Positions 18,936 through 27,851 of a DNA stretch of 64,000 nt are shown here, in pieces (the first letter of the stretch is position 1; every line of letters starts with the position of its first letter). The position numbers and the translations under genes are program-made. Under the pieces are notes generated by a model. That model searched no databases and had not been told where the DNA came from. It saw nothing but the letters and a program-made list of their open reading frames with translations. The stretch covers positions 682,001 through 746,000 of the forward strand of contig NZ_CP015881.1 in NCBI RefSeq assembly GCF_000697965.2. The letters run 5' to 3'. The DNA comes from Ensifer adhaerens (GTDB taxonomy: Bacteria > Pseudomonadota > Alphaproteobacteria > Rhizobiales > Rhizobiaceae).

Positions 18936-20280
18936 CGGCGGAAAAATCGATCGAGAACCGGGTGCCACGGCCAGGCGTCGTATCGACCGCGACGGTTGCC
19001 TGGTGCAATTCGCTGATACGCCGCACGATCTTCAGGCCGAGGCCGAGCTGCCCGGAGCTTTTTACATAGCCGAGGTCTTCGTTGTGCTCCGGAAGGTCTA
19101 TCAGCCCCTTGCCGTCATCCTCGACAGAGACGACCGGGCCGGGGCCACAGGTCAGGACGATCCGGGTTCCCGGCGGGTTGTGCTTGACGGCGTTCTCGAT
19201 GAGGTTGCGCAGCATGTTTTGGACGAGCGCCGGAATGGCGGTTATCTGTGGCGTGCCTTCGTCTACGAATTCGAGGGACTTGTCGTGGTCGAAGACGAAA
19301 GGTGCAATCGCCTCCGCAACGGCGGCGCCGATCTGAGACAGGCTGGTGCGCTGGTAGGCGGAGGGATCGACGGCATCGGCGCGCGCGAGCGAGGTCAACT
19401 GCTCCAGAATATGGGTGAGTGCGTCCAGGTCGCGCTCCGCATTGCGCGCCCGCGGGTCGTCGATGCGGCTCAGTTCCATCTTGGCGATCGACACCGGTGT
19501 GCGGATTTCATGGGCGATCGACGACGAGAACAGCTTTTGCGACTGGATGAGATCGGCAACCCGGGTCAGCATCCGATTGACTGCGGTGACGAGACGGGCG
19601 ATTTCCTGCGGCATCCGCGTCAACGGCAGGCGCGCATTGCTGTCGCGCGGGTCGAGGGCGTCGGCGGCCTGCGCGGCCATGGCGACCGGCCGCAAGGCGC
19701 TGCGCACCGACCAGATCGTCGCGCCGATCACGAGACAGAACATTAGCGTCATCGGCACGATCATCGAATCGAACATCTCGTGCAGCAAGGCGCCGTACAT
19801 GAAGCCGTTCGGATCGTTGAGGATCGCGAGTTCGACCAGGACGACCAGGCCGCCCCGTTCGAAAGTCTGGCCGCCGGCAACGCTGAAAGGTTTGCCCGGC
19901 GCGATCAGGCGTTTCCAGAATTGCGGCGCGTCGACGTTGAGCGGCAGGAAGTGCTGGGCACATTCGGCCGTGCAGTTCGAATGGATCATCTCGCCGGACG
20001 CAGTGCGGATACGCAGGAAAATCGCGCCGTTGTCGTCGGACCGGTCGAGATAGCGTTCGCGCACGTCGCGATTGGGCTCGTAACGCGCCACGCCGTCACG
20101 CACCTGGACATACTCGATCAGGTTTTCGGTTTCCTGCTGCAGCATGAGCACGCTCAGCTTGTCGTCGTCGAACCAGTAGTCGGCGAAGACGACGCCGATC
20201 TGGATCGCCATGGCCAACAGCGAGAAGGCGATGATGCGGCGGGCTACGATACCGATCAGGGAAGGGTTTCGGCTCCTCAT
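18922..20280 (-). CDS. Sensor histidine kinase next to eptA (PmrB/QseC-like)
   Basis: This kinase of 452 residues has helix 1 (IIAFSLLAMAIQIGVVFADYW), a periplasmic domain of about 135 residues and helix 2 near 172-192. A HAMP region follows (ALRPVAMAAQAADALDPRDS), then the H-box SSSIAHEIRTPVSIA with His257, the N-box NLIENAVKHNPPG and the G-box QLGLGLKIVRRIS. The periplasmic loop holds a closely spaced cysteine pair, Cys103 and Cys107, within HSNCTAECAQHF. The gene overlaps the response regulator gene by 4 bp. Its position beside a divergent eptA-type gene suggests control of lipid A modification, which is inference. Confidence 0.88.
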   Translation of the reverse strand: MRSRNPSLIGIVARRIIAFSLLAMAIQIGVVFADYWFDDDKLSVLMLQQETENLIEYVQVRDGVARYEPNRDVRERYLDRSDDNGAIFLRIRTASGEMIHSNCTAECAQHFLPLNVDAPQFWKRLIAPGKPFSVAGGQTFERGGLVVLVELAILNDPNGFMYGALLHEMFDSMIVPMTLMFCLVIGATIWSVRSALRPVAMAAQAADALDPRDSNARLPLTRMPQEIARLVTAVNRMLTRVADLIQSQKLFSSSIAHEIRTPVSIAKMELSRIDDPRARNAERDLDALTHILEQLTSLARADAVDPSAYQRTSLSQIGAAVAEAIAPFVFDHDKSLEFVDEGTPQITAIPALVQNMLRNLIENAVKHNPPGTRIVLTCGPGPVVSVEDDGKGLIDLPEHNEDLGYVKSSGQLGLGLKIVRRISELHQATVAVDTTPGRGTRFSIDFSAALSG

Positions 20281-20951
20281 GGAGCTTGCCTGAGGAGGTA
20301 GCCGATGCCGCGCACCGTCTCGATCTGAACGCCGCTATCGAGCGGCTGCAGGCGTTTGCGCACCCTTGAAACAGCCAGTTCCAGGGCATTGGGAGTGACT
20401 TCCTGGCCATATTCCGAAAGGGCCGTTTCGAGCTTCCGCTTCGGCACGACGCGACCGACCTCGCGCATCAGGATCTCGATCAACGACCGCTCGCGCGGCG
20501 GCAAAGGCACCACCGTGCCGTCGCAGGTGAGGTCGGCGGTTGCCGGGTCGTAGCGCAATGTCCCAGCTTCCAGTACCGGCTGTACGGCCTGGGGATTGCG
20601 CCGCAGCATCGCGCGACAGCGCGACAGCAGCTCGCGATGGTGGAACGGTTTTACGAGATAGTCGTCGGCCCCGGCGTCGAGCCCGGCGATGCGCTCGTCG
20701 ACAGAGCCCTTGGCCGTGATGATCAGCACCGGCAGCCCGGGATACTCCAGGCGGACGCGGCGAAGCAGCGACAGGCCGTCGCCATCGGGCAGCCCGAGGT
20801 CAAGCAGCACCAGGTCATGCTCGCGCGCCGCGATCGCCGTTTCGGCATCGGCCACGCTTGAAACCGCATCGAGGCGCCAGCCCGCATCCCGCATGGTTTC
20901 ACCGACCAGTTCAACCAGTCGCGGACTGTCTTCGACCAGGAGCAGGCGCAT
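20277..20951 (-). CDS. OmpR-family response regulator next to eptA (PmrA/QseB-like)
   Basis: This regulator of 224 residues has receiver residues Glu7-Asp8, phospho-acceptor Asp51 (VLLDLGLPDGDG) and the conserved LITAKGS and YLVKPF segments. A winged-helix DNA-binding domain follows (LPPRERSLIEILMREVGRVV to IETVRGIGYLLRQAP). It is the first gene of a two-gene operon with the kinase. It lies 270 bp from, and divergent to, the phosphoethanolamine transferase gene, the arrangement expected if it activates that gene. No canonical PmrA box (CTTAAT repeats) is visible between them. Confidence 0.9.
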   Translation of the reverse strand: MRLLLVEDSPRLVELVGETMRDAGWRLDAVSSVADAETAIAAREHDLVLLDLGLPDGDGLSLLRRVRLEYPGLPVLIITAKGSVDERIAGLDAGADDYLVKPFHHRELLSRCRAMLRRNPQAVQPVLEAGTLRYDPATADLTCDGTVVPLPPRERSLIEILMREVGRVVPKRKLETALSEYGQEVTPNALELAVSRVRKRLQPLDSGVQIETVRGIGYLLRQAP

Positions 20952-21075
20952 TGATTCGTCTCGATATTACAGGGCCACCGCCGACCATATGGGCTTTCGC
21001 CGGGACTGCCAACTGCCTGCGCGACACCTACCAGCGCGCGTATCGGCGCAACAATGAGCAATCTTGACGGGGTTT

Positions 21076-21088
21076 GGACAGCTTGTCC
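21076..21088. promoter_or_regulatory. Short palindrome in the leader shared by the regulator and eptA genes
   Basis: GGACA (21076-21080) and TGTCC (21084-21088) form an inverted repeat with a 3-bp GCT spacer in the 270-bp divergent region. It could be an operator for the adjacent regulator, but OmpR-family proteins more often bind direct repeats, so support is weak. Confidence 0.3.
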
Positions 21089-21221
21089 GTCGTATCTCAA
21101 CGGCTGAGGGGGAGGCTGCAACCTAGCAGGTGGCCGCCACGCGGCCTCCATCTCGATTGAATGCCCGTGCCTGCAACGCCCTTCCCAGGCGCTCTTGCAG
21201 TCACCGCAGGAGACTACAGTT

Positions 21222-22934
21222 TTGAGATTTTCAGGTATTCGCCGCCCCGAAATCGGCAGTATTGCGCTCAGCGCTCTTGTCAGTGCCTATCTGCTCCTTG
21301 CCACCAACAAATCCTTCTGGACACACACGGTCGCCTATTTCGACGATTCCCTCACGGCGCGTCTGTCTTTCAGCGCGGCTCTGTGTCTGCTGACCTTCGC
21401 AGGCCTGACGCTGGCCTCCGTCAAATATGTGATGAAGCCGGTGATGATCTTCCTGATCATGGTATCGGCCGCCGCCTCCTACTTCATCGATACTTTCGGC
21501 GTCATCATCGACAAGGACATGATCGGCAACGCGGCGGTGACGACGCAGGCCGAAGCCAGCCACCTCCTGACCGGCAGTCTGGCGACGCATCTGCTGCTTT
21601 ACGGGGTACTTCCGTCGCTGCTGGTGATCTGGTTCAAGCTCCGCTACCGGCCCTTCCTGTCGAATGCTGCGGTCAACCTGGCGGTGATCATTCCCTGCCT
21701 CCTCGTCAGCGGGGGTCTGGTCTACGCGAACTTTGCAAACGTCGCCTACGTGATCCGCGAACACAAGGACCTGATGAAGCGGTTCAACCCGACGGGGCCG
21801 GTTTCGGCTGCCGTGCGATATGCATCCTCGACCTATAAGCAGCGCAACATCGTCGTGCAGCCACTCGCAACCGATGCCCGACAGGGTGCGCGGATTGAAG
21901 CTGCCGGCAAGCCCGTGGTTGTCGTCGTCGTTGCCGGCGAAACCGCGCGCGCGATGAACTTCTCGCTGAACGGCTATGGGCGCGAGACCAATCCGGAACT
22001 CAAGGCTCTGGGCGTCGTCAACTACACCGACACCACGAGCTGCGGCACGGCGACGGCAACGTCGCTCCCCTGCATGTTCTCCGTCTACCCGCGTGATGAG
22101 TACAGCGACTGGAAGGCTCGCTCGACGGAAAACCTCATGAACGTGCTGACGCGCGCCGGAGTTTCGACCACCTGGTGGGACAACAACACCGGAAGCAAGG
22201 GCATTGCCGACCTCATCAACTTCGCCAGCATGACCGACCAGAAGAACAGCCCGCTCTGCAAAAACGGGGAATGCCTGGACGAGATCTTCCTCGGCGAGCT
22301 CGACAAGAAGCTCTCGGCGACCAAGAAGAACAGCGTGATCGTACTCCACCAACTCGGCAGCCACGGACCGTCCTATTACCTGCGCTATCCCGAGAAGTTC
22401 CGGCGTTTCACGCCCGATTGCCGCACGCCCGAACTGATGAAGTGTTCGGTTGAAGAAATCACGAACGCCTATGACAACACGATCCTCTACACCGACTACG
22501 TGGTGGCGAGTGTCGCCCGGTTGCTGGAAAAGCATCAGGACCAGATCGCGGGCGCGATGATCTATATGTCCGATCACGGCGAGTCGCTCGGCGAGAACGG
22601 CATCTATCTGCACGGCGCGCCCTATGCCATCGCCCCGCGCGAACAGACGCAGGTGCCGTTTATTGCGTGGTTCTCGAAGCCCTACCAGGCGGCAATGGGT
22701 GTCGATACGGCGTGCCTCGCCAAGGATACGGCGCAGCCGAAATCCCACGACAACCTGTTTCATACCGTGCTCGGCATGATGAATGTCGAGACCAAGGTCT
22801 ACAAGCCGGGCCTTGATGCCTTTGCGAGCTGCACGAAGAAGCCGGGCGGCGGGGCGGCGTTCCAGGCCGCGGATACGACCAACGACTTGCCGGCAAGCCC
22901 CGTGCGTTCCTCAGGGTTTCCAGGCGCCCTTTAA
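21222..22934 (+). CDS. eptA: Lipid A phosphoethanolamine transferase, EptA/MCR family
   Basis: This inner-membrane enzyme of 570 residues transfers phosphoethanolamine from phosphatidylethanolamine to lipid A, reducing surface charge and polymyxin binding. About five N-terminal helices precede a periplasmic sulfatase-fold domain from about residue 215. The metal ligand is in GET (Glu240) and the nucleophile is Thr276 in SCGTATATSLPCMF. SDHGESLGENG gives further zinc ligands. Several cysteines (near CKNGEC, PDCRTPELMKC) match the family's disulfides. The start is TTG at 21222, because GCAGGAGA lies 9 bases before it; no nearby ATG fits. It diverges from a two-component system that may regulate it. 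Confidence 0.92.
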   Translation: MRFSGIRRPEIGSIALSALVSAYLLLATNKSFWTHTVAYFDDSLTARLSFSAALCLLTFAGLTLASVKYVMKPVMIFLIMVSAAASYFIDTFGVIIDKDMIGNAAVTTQAEASHLLTGSLATHLLLYGVLPSLLVIWFKLRYRPFLSNAAVNLAVIIPCLLVSGGLVYANFANVAYVIREHKDLMKRFNPTGPVSAAVRYASSTYKQRNIVVQPLATDARQGARIEAAGKPVVVVVVAGETARAMNFSLNGYGRETNPELKALGVVNYTDTTSCGTATATSLPCMFSVYPRDEYSDWKARSTENLMNVLTRAGVSTTWWDNNTGSKGIADLINFASMTDQKNSPLCKNGECLDEIFLGELDKKLSATKKNSVIVLHQLGSHGPSYYLRYPEKFRRFTPDCRTPELMKCSVEEITNAYDNTILYTDYVVASVARLLEKHQDQIAGAMIYMSDHGESLGENGIYLHGAPYAIAPREQTQVPFIAWFSKPYQAAMGVDTACLAKDTAQPKSHDNLFHTVLGMMNVETKVYKPGLDAFASCTKKPGGGAAFQAADTTNDLPASPVRSSGFPGAL

Positions 22935-22989
22935 CGGCCCGTAAATTTGCCCACGGTCGGAACAAAACCCGGCCTCGACGCTTCCTTGA

Positions 22990-23448
<459 letters not shown>

Positions 23449-23662
23449 CATCAGGACGGCACAATAGTGGCTCCCAAGTGCGGGCATCTCGCCCGTGGCT
23501 CCTTACACGGCGGCCCTCATTCTTAATTGTCGCACGGGTCCGCGTCGCGGCCGCCGCATCTTGCATCCTTTCCGCAAAAGGCATGTTATAGCGCCTTGAT
23601 CTGGCGATATTTTCGGCCTCGAACCGGCCGGCGCCCGCTATCGGAATTTGGAGAGTGAATGC

Positions 23663-24334
23663 ATGGCCGTCCGGCATCTGACGTTCGCCGTCGGCGATAT
23701 TCACGGCTGCCTCGACCAGCTGCGCGCGCTGCTGGATGAAATCGAAGACTATGCGCCAACGGGGCGGGTGATCTTTCTCGGCGACCTGATCGACCGGGGG
23801 CCGGACAGCCGCGCCGTCATTGAACTGATCATGGCTGGTCCGACGAAGCCCGGCTGGACCTGGCTGACCCTCAAGGGCAACCACGAGGAAATGCTTTGGG
23901 GTGCCAGCAGTGGTGAAAGCGATGTCGACTGGTGGCTGGTCAACGGTGGCCGCGAGACGCTGATCTCCTATGACGGCACGGTTCCCGGGCGGCACCTGAA
24001 ATGGATCAAGGAGCTGCCGACGATCCTGGTCGAGCGCTTTCGCATTTTCGTTCATGCGGGCGTCGACGACACGCGGCCGCTGGAACAACAGGACGACGGG
24101 GTTTTCCTCTGGATCCGGCCGCCCGACGACTATTCCGGCGAGTACTGGGGCCGGCACCTTTGTCATGGCCACACGCCGAGCACGGCCAATCCGCGCACGG
24201 TCGGAAACCGCACCAATGTCGATTCCGGCGCGGTGTTCAGCGGCATCCTCTCCTGCGCCATCTTCGACGACGATCAGGCGGGCGGGCCGATCGACTTCCT
24301 GACGGCGAGCAAGGCTGCCTGGCGCGTCGAGTGA
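23663..24334 (+). CDS. Metallophosphatase of the serine/threonine protein phosphatase fold
   Basis: This protein of 223 residues has the calcineurin-like metal-binding signature: GDIHGC (about residues 13-18), GDLIDRGPDS and GNHEEML, followed by downstream histidines in FVHAGVDDTRPLEQQ and CHGHTPS. These match the PP1/PP2A-like bacterial phosphatases such as lambda phosphatase and PrpA. Likely substrates are phosphoproteins or small phosphoesters, not resolvable here. The ATG at 23663 is preferred over TTG at 23648 because GGAGAGTGA precedes it by a suitable distance. It is followed by a HAD hydrolase gene on the same strand. Confidence 0.88.
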   Translation: MAVRHLTFAVGDIHGCLDQLRALLDEIEDYAPTGRVIFLGDLIDRGPDSRAVIELIMAGPTKPGWTWLTLKGNHEEMLWGASSGESDVDWWLVNGGRETLISYDGTVPGRHLKWIKELPTILVERFRIFVHAGVDDTRPLEQQDDGVFLWIRPPDDYSGEYWGRHLCHGHTPSTANPRTVGNRTNVDSGAVFSGILSCAIFDDDQAGGPIDFLTASKAAWRVE

Positions 24335-24447
24335 GCGTTGGCATCGGTGGCGTAAATGGCATTGTGCGGGCGGCTCTCCGGTAGTAGGTGTGGCTTCTCC
24401 GCTGGGCGAAGCCTTTGCCGCCCGTCTCATCATCTCAGGGGATTGCC

Positions 24448-25122
24448 TTGGACGCCGCGCCTTCATCCGTTTTCACGAAGAATTTTGCTGCCCTCCTGTT
24501 CGATATGGATGGCACGTTGCTGAACTCCATGGCCGTGGTCGAGCGTGTCTGGGGCGCATGGGCGGAGCGCAATGGTCTCGACCCAGTCGAGTTTACCAAA
24601 ACCGTACATGGCGTGCGCGCCGTCGATACGATCCGCAATCTCGAGCTGCCGGACATCGATCCGGAGAAGGAAGCCTACGACCTGGCGCTGGCCGAGATCG
24701 CCGACGTTGAAGGTATTGTCGAGATCCCCGGTGCGGTTGATTTCCTGAATTCTCTGCCGCCGGAAAGGTGGGCGATCGTGACGTCCGCGCCGCTGGATCT
24801 CGCCGTGCGCCGTCTCGCGGCCGCCGGCATTCCGATGCCCCAACTGATGATCACCGGTGAGGATGTTTCCATCGGCAAGCCCGATCCACAGGGCTACCGG
24901 ATGGCGGCCGAGCGGCTGGGCGTGCGTGCGGAGGATTGCCTGGTGTTCGAGGACGCGCCGGCCGGAATTCTGGCCGGGCTCGCAGCCGGGGCCGATGTCG
25001 TCGTCGTCACCGGTGCGCATGCGGCCGCCGAGGGAACGCCGCACATGACGCTTGCCCGCTACCACGACATCGCGGTGGAGCGCGCAACAGACGGCACGGT
25101 ATCACTGCGCCGTACCGCTTGA
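24448..25122 (+). CDS. HAD-superfamily phosphatase (sugar-phosphatase-like)
   Basis: This HAD subfamily IA hydrolase has 224 residues. Motif I is LLFDMDGTLLNSM (nucleophile and acid Asp), motif II is AIVTSAPLD with its Ser/Thr, motif III is the lysine in GKPDPQGY, and motif IV is CLVFEDAPAGILAG. The cap helices resemble phosphoglycolate, glycerol-3-phosphate or hexitol phosphatases, so a small sugar phosphate is the likely substrate. The start is TTG at 24448, preceded by CAGGGGA; an upstream GTG at 24388 would add 20 residues without family resemblance. It converges with the binding-protein gene at 25182. Confidence 0.82.
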   Translation: MDAAPSSVFTKNFAALLFDMDGTLLNSMAVVERVWGAWAERNGLDPVEFTKTVHGVRAVDTIRNLELPDIDPEKEAYDLALAEIADVEGIVEIPGAVDFLNSLPPERWAIVTSAPLDLAVRRLAAAGIPMPQLMITGEDVSIGKPDPQGYRMAAERLGVRAEDCLVFEDAPAGILAGLAAGADVVVVTGAHAAAEGTPHMTLARYHDIAVERATDGTVSLRRTA

Positions 25123-25138
25123 AAACCCGTCGATGAGA

Positions 25139-25165
25139 ACGGGAGGCCGCGTGCGGACCTCCCGT
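25139..25165. terminator. Bidirectional terminator between HAD gene and orphan binding-protein gene
   Basis: ACGGGAGG (25139-25146) pairs with CCTCCCGT (25158-25165), and the inner bases CCGC/GCGG extend the stem. The hairpin sits in the 59-bp gap between convergent genes. Confidence 0.7.
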
Positions 25166-25181
25166 CATTCGCGTCGCTGGT

Positions 25182-26771
25182 TTAGGCGTTGAGCCAGCAT
25201 TTCGTCAGCGCGTGCCCGCCCATCAGTTCGCCGTTCGGATCGTCGATCCAACCGCCGACCTTGTCGTTGGTCGCGTCGATATAGTTGTTGAACATCGGTA
25301 CGATGACGCCGCCTTCGTCGCGCAGCATCATCGCCGCCTGATGATAGAGTGCCTTGCGCTTGGCGTTGTCGAGTTCACCACGCGCCGCAAATATCAGCTT
25401 GTCGAAGTCCTCCCGGAGGAAGCGGGTATCGTTCCACTCGGCCTTGGAGAGATAGGCGATCGAATAGACCTGGTCCTGCGTCGGCCGGCCGGTCCAATAG
25501 GACATGCTGAAGGGCTGCTTGTTCCAGACGTCCGACCAGTAGCCGTCGCCCGGTTCGCGCTTCAGGTCGATGGTGATCCCGCATTTGGCGGCGCTCATCT
25601 GGAAGAGTTGTGCCGCATCGACAGCGCCGGGAAAGGCGACATCGGAGGTCCGAAGCAGAACCGAGCCGCTGTGCCCGGATTTCTTGTAGTGGAACTTCGC
25701 CTTGTCCGGATCGAAGACGCGCTGCTCGATATCGTTGTCGAACAGCGGATAGCCCTTGATCATCGGCGTGTCGTTGCCGACGGTGCCATAGCCGGCGAGC
25801 ACCTTTGCCACCATCTCCTCGCGGTCGACGGCATATTTCAGCGCCAGGCGCAGGTCGTTGTTGTCGAAGGGCGCCGTGTTGCAATGGGTGATGAAGACAT
25901 AGTGACCCTTGCCCGGCACATTCCGTATGACGACGCCGGGAAGGCGACTGATCAGGGCGACCACCTTGGGCTCGATGCGGTTGATCATGTGGATCTGGCC
26001 GCTCTGGAGGGCCGCGGTTCGAGCGGTCGAGTCATTGATGACAGCGATTTCGATCTGATCGGCATGGCCGCGCTCGGCCGAGCCCCAATAACCTTCGTGC
26101 CGCTCTGCGATATGTTTGACGCCCGGCTCGTTGGACACGACCTTGTAGGGGCCGGTGCCGATGCCCGCCGTCGGGTCGTCCTTGCCGCCGTTCGGCTGGA
26201 TCATCAGGTGGTAATCGCTGACGATATAGGGCAGGTCGGCATTGGGCGCGCGCAGCGTGATGACCACGCTGTCGCCATCGACTTTGATCGTCTCGAAGTC
26301 CTGAACGAAGGGCAGGGCCGCAGACTTGGAGTCCGCGTCGCCATGACGCTCGAACGTCGCCACCACGTCGGCCGGGGTCAGCTCCTTGCCGTTGTGGAAG
26401 GTCACGTCCTTGCGGATCTTGAAGCGCCAGGTCTTGGCGTCCGGCGTCGCCTCGTAGGCTTCCGCAAGCCGGTACTCGATCTCGCCCGTCGGCGAGACTT
26501 CGACGAGCTGTTCGCCCCAGCAGCGCCCGAGCGTGTAGGGGACCTGACTTGCCCAGGTTGCCGGGTCCAGGCTGTTCGTCGATTCCCCGCCGACGAGGCC
26601 CGCCTTGAGTGTTCCGCCCTTGACCGGCCCTGCGGCGCGGGCCGCTTGGCCAAGCAGCAGGTTCGCCGAGGCGGCGGTTATCCCGAGTGCCGCGGCCCGT
26701 CCGAGAAACTCCCGTCGCGACAGCCGGCCCGCGGCAACCTGCTTGCTCATGAATTCCAGTTCAATTGGCAT
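25182..26771 (-). CDS. Tat-exported peptide-type ABC substrate-binding protein, without its transporter
   Basis: This family 5 solute-binding protein has 529 residues. The N-terminus carries a twin-arginine signal, SRREFLGRAAALGITAASAN, ending near AARAA, so it is probably folded before export. The mature part has the usual motifs (GGESTNSLDPATWASQVPYT, KDVTFHNGKELTPADVVATF, GTGPYKVVSNEPG). The ATG at 26771 has GAGGGAG 7 bases upstream. No permease or ATPase gene follows: the next gene is a convergent HAD hydrolase, so it must use a transporter encoded elsewhere or act as a sensor. A GntR regulator gene lies upstream on the same strand. Confidence 0.88.
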   Translation of the reverse strand: MPIELEFMSKQVAAGRLSRREFLGRAAALGITAASANLLLGQAARAAGPVKGGTLKAGLVGGESTNSLDPATWASQVPYTLGRCWGEQLVEVSPTGEIEYRLAEAYEATPDAKTWRFKIRKDVTFHNGKELTPADVVATFERHGDADSKSAALPFVQDFETIKVDGDSVVITLRAPNADLPYIVSDYHLMIQPNGGKDDPTAGIGTGPYKVVSNEPGVKHIAERHEGYWGSAERGHADQIEIAVINDSTARTAALQSGQIHMINRIEPKVVALISRLPGVVIRNVPGKGHYVFITHCNTAPFDNNDLRLALKYAVDREEMVAKVLAGYGTVGNDTPMIKGYPLFDNDIEQRVFDPDKAKFHYKKSGHSGSVLLRTSDVAFPGAVDAAQLFQMSAAKCGITIDLKREPGDGYWSDVWNKQPFSMSYWTGRPTQDQVYSIAYLSKAEWNDTRFLREDFDKLIFAARGELDNAKRKALYHQAAMMLRDEGGVIVPMFNNYIDATNDKVGGWIDDPNGELMGGHALTKCWLNA

Positions 26772-26925
26772 GTCTTACTCCCTCTCTTGCAAGACCCACC
26801 CGGTGTAACCGGTATCGTTGCAGATATTGGAGGCAGATGCCGCGCCTGGTGTGTTGCCGCGCGACAGATGGTGGCGCAGATCGGCGAAAGAAAGTCGTGT
26901 TCTCGACCGAATAGTTGAGGCGCCG

Positions 26926-27612
26926 TCACCCCTTGCGGGCGTAGCGTTGCAGGATCGCGGAGATATCCGGCTCGGTCTTGTCGGTGTCGAGTTCGGCGCG
27001 AAGCTCGACCGCGTCGAGGTGTTCGAGCATGATCCGTTCCGCCGTGGCGGTGTCGCGCGATTGCAGGGCGCGGATGATCTGGACATGCTCGTCGACGGCA
27101 CATTCCGGCGAATGCAGCCGCGCGAACCGGGCAAGGATCAGCGAACAGCGTGAGACGATCTCGCGGACGAACCGCGTCAGCGCCTGTGAGCCCGTAAGCT
27201 CGGCAAGCAGGATGTGAAACTCGCCAGCGAGCCGGATCGAAAGCGGGCCGTGATCTGTAAGCGCCGTCTCCTCCTGCCGGACATGCTGCTGCAGCCGCTT
27301 GACGCCGGCGGCGTCGAGATCGGCGACGAGCCGTCGGATCACCTCGGCTTCGAGCATGCGTCTCAGTGCGAAGATGTCGCGGGCTTCCTCCAATGTCGGC
27401 TCGGCCACGCAGGCGCCCTTATTGGCGCGTAAATCGACAATGCCTTCTGCGTTGAGCCGGACCAGGGCCGCCCGAACGCTGGTACGGCTGACCTTGAAAT
27501 GGTCGGCGATCGTATCTTCGGAAAGTTTCGTTCCGGGCCTCAGGGCCTGTTCCAGGATCGCCTGGCGCAAAAGCTTGTAGACCACTTCGCTGCGGCTAGA
27601 TTTCTCAGACAA
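26926..27612 (-). CDS. GntR-family transcriptional regulator, FadR/FCD subfamily
   Basis: This regulator of 228 residues has an N-terminal winged helix (SEVVYKLLRQAILEQALRPG, KLSEDTIADHFKVSRTSVRA) and an all-helical FCD ligand domain with the metal-site residues expected in this subfamily (AGEFHILLAELTGSQALTRF). The start is TTG at 27612, preceded by GGGGAGG; the longer open frame to 27756 has no matching residues. It diverges from an amino-acid ABC operon and precedes an orphan binding protein, so it could control both. The divergent region holds a perfect 14-bp palindrome of the type bound by this family. Confidence 0.88.
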   Translation of the reverse strand: MSEKSSRSEVVYKLLRQAILEQALRPGTKLSEDTIADHFKVSRTSVRAALVRLNAEGIVDLRANKGACVAEPTLEEARDIFALRRMLEAEVIRRLVADLDAAGVKRLQQHVRQEETALTDHGPLSIRLAGEFHILLAELTGSQALTRFVREIVSRCSLILARFARLHSPECAVDEHVQIIRALQSRDTATAERIMLEHLDAVELRAELDTDKTEPDISAILQRYARKG

Positions 27613-27693
27613 GGTTGCCTCCCCAACGGGCCGATCGGGGACCGGCCGAACATGTCCCTTGTCTTCGATAGCGCCCGTCCAAATGGTCGTCAA

Positions 27694-27707
27694 TATTGTA
27701 TACAATA
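27694..27707. promoter_or_regulatory. Probable operator for the GntR regulator
   Basis: TATTGTATACAATA is a perfect 14-bp palindrome. Its core TTGTATACAA resembles known FCD-type GntR sites. It lies 82 bp before the regulator start and 145 bp before the binding-protein start, directly upstream of a promoter-like element, so one site may repress both directions. Confidence 0.8.
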
Positions 27708-27710
27708 ATG

Positions 27711-27739
27711 TTGATGTTTGTATTCTCTTGTCGTATGCA
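27711..27739 (+). promoter_or_regulatory. Candidate sigma-70 promoter of the amino-acid ABC operon
   Basis: TTGATG (27711-27716) and TATGCA (27734-27739) are separated by 17 bp, resembling -35 and -10 boxes. The GntR palindrome lies 4 bp upstream of the -35 hexamer. This is a pattern match only. Confidence 0.5.
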
Positions 27740-27851
27740 ATTGCAGGCGCCGACAAACAAGACCGGTGCCGGCCGGTTCGGGAGGAGGCGTGCGGAGAGG
27801 ACCGCGCGACCTGAGAAGGCCTGAAAGGGAACAGCCAATGGGAGGGAATTC

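Noticed and set aside
20952..21221. PmrA box (CTTAAT direct repeats) before eptA
   Set aside because: I searched the leader and found no pair of such half-sites, so I do not claim the classical PmrA control.
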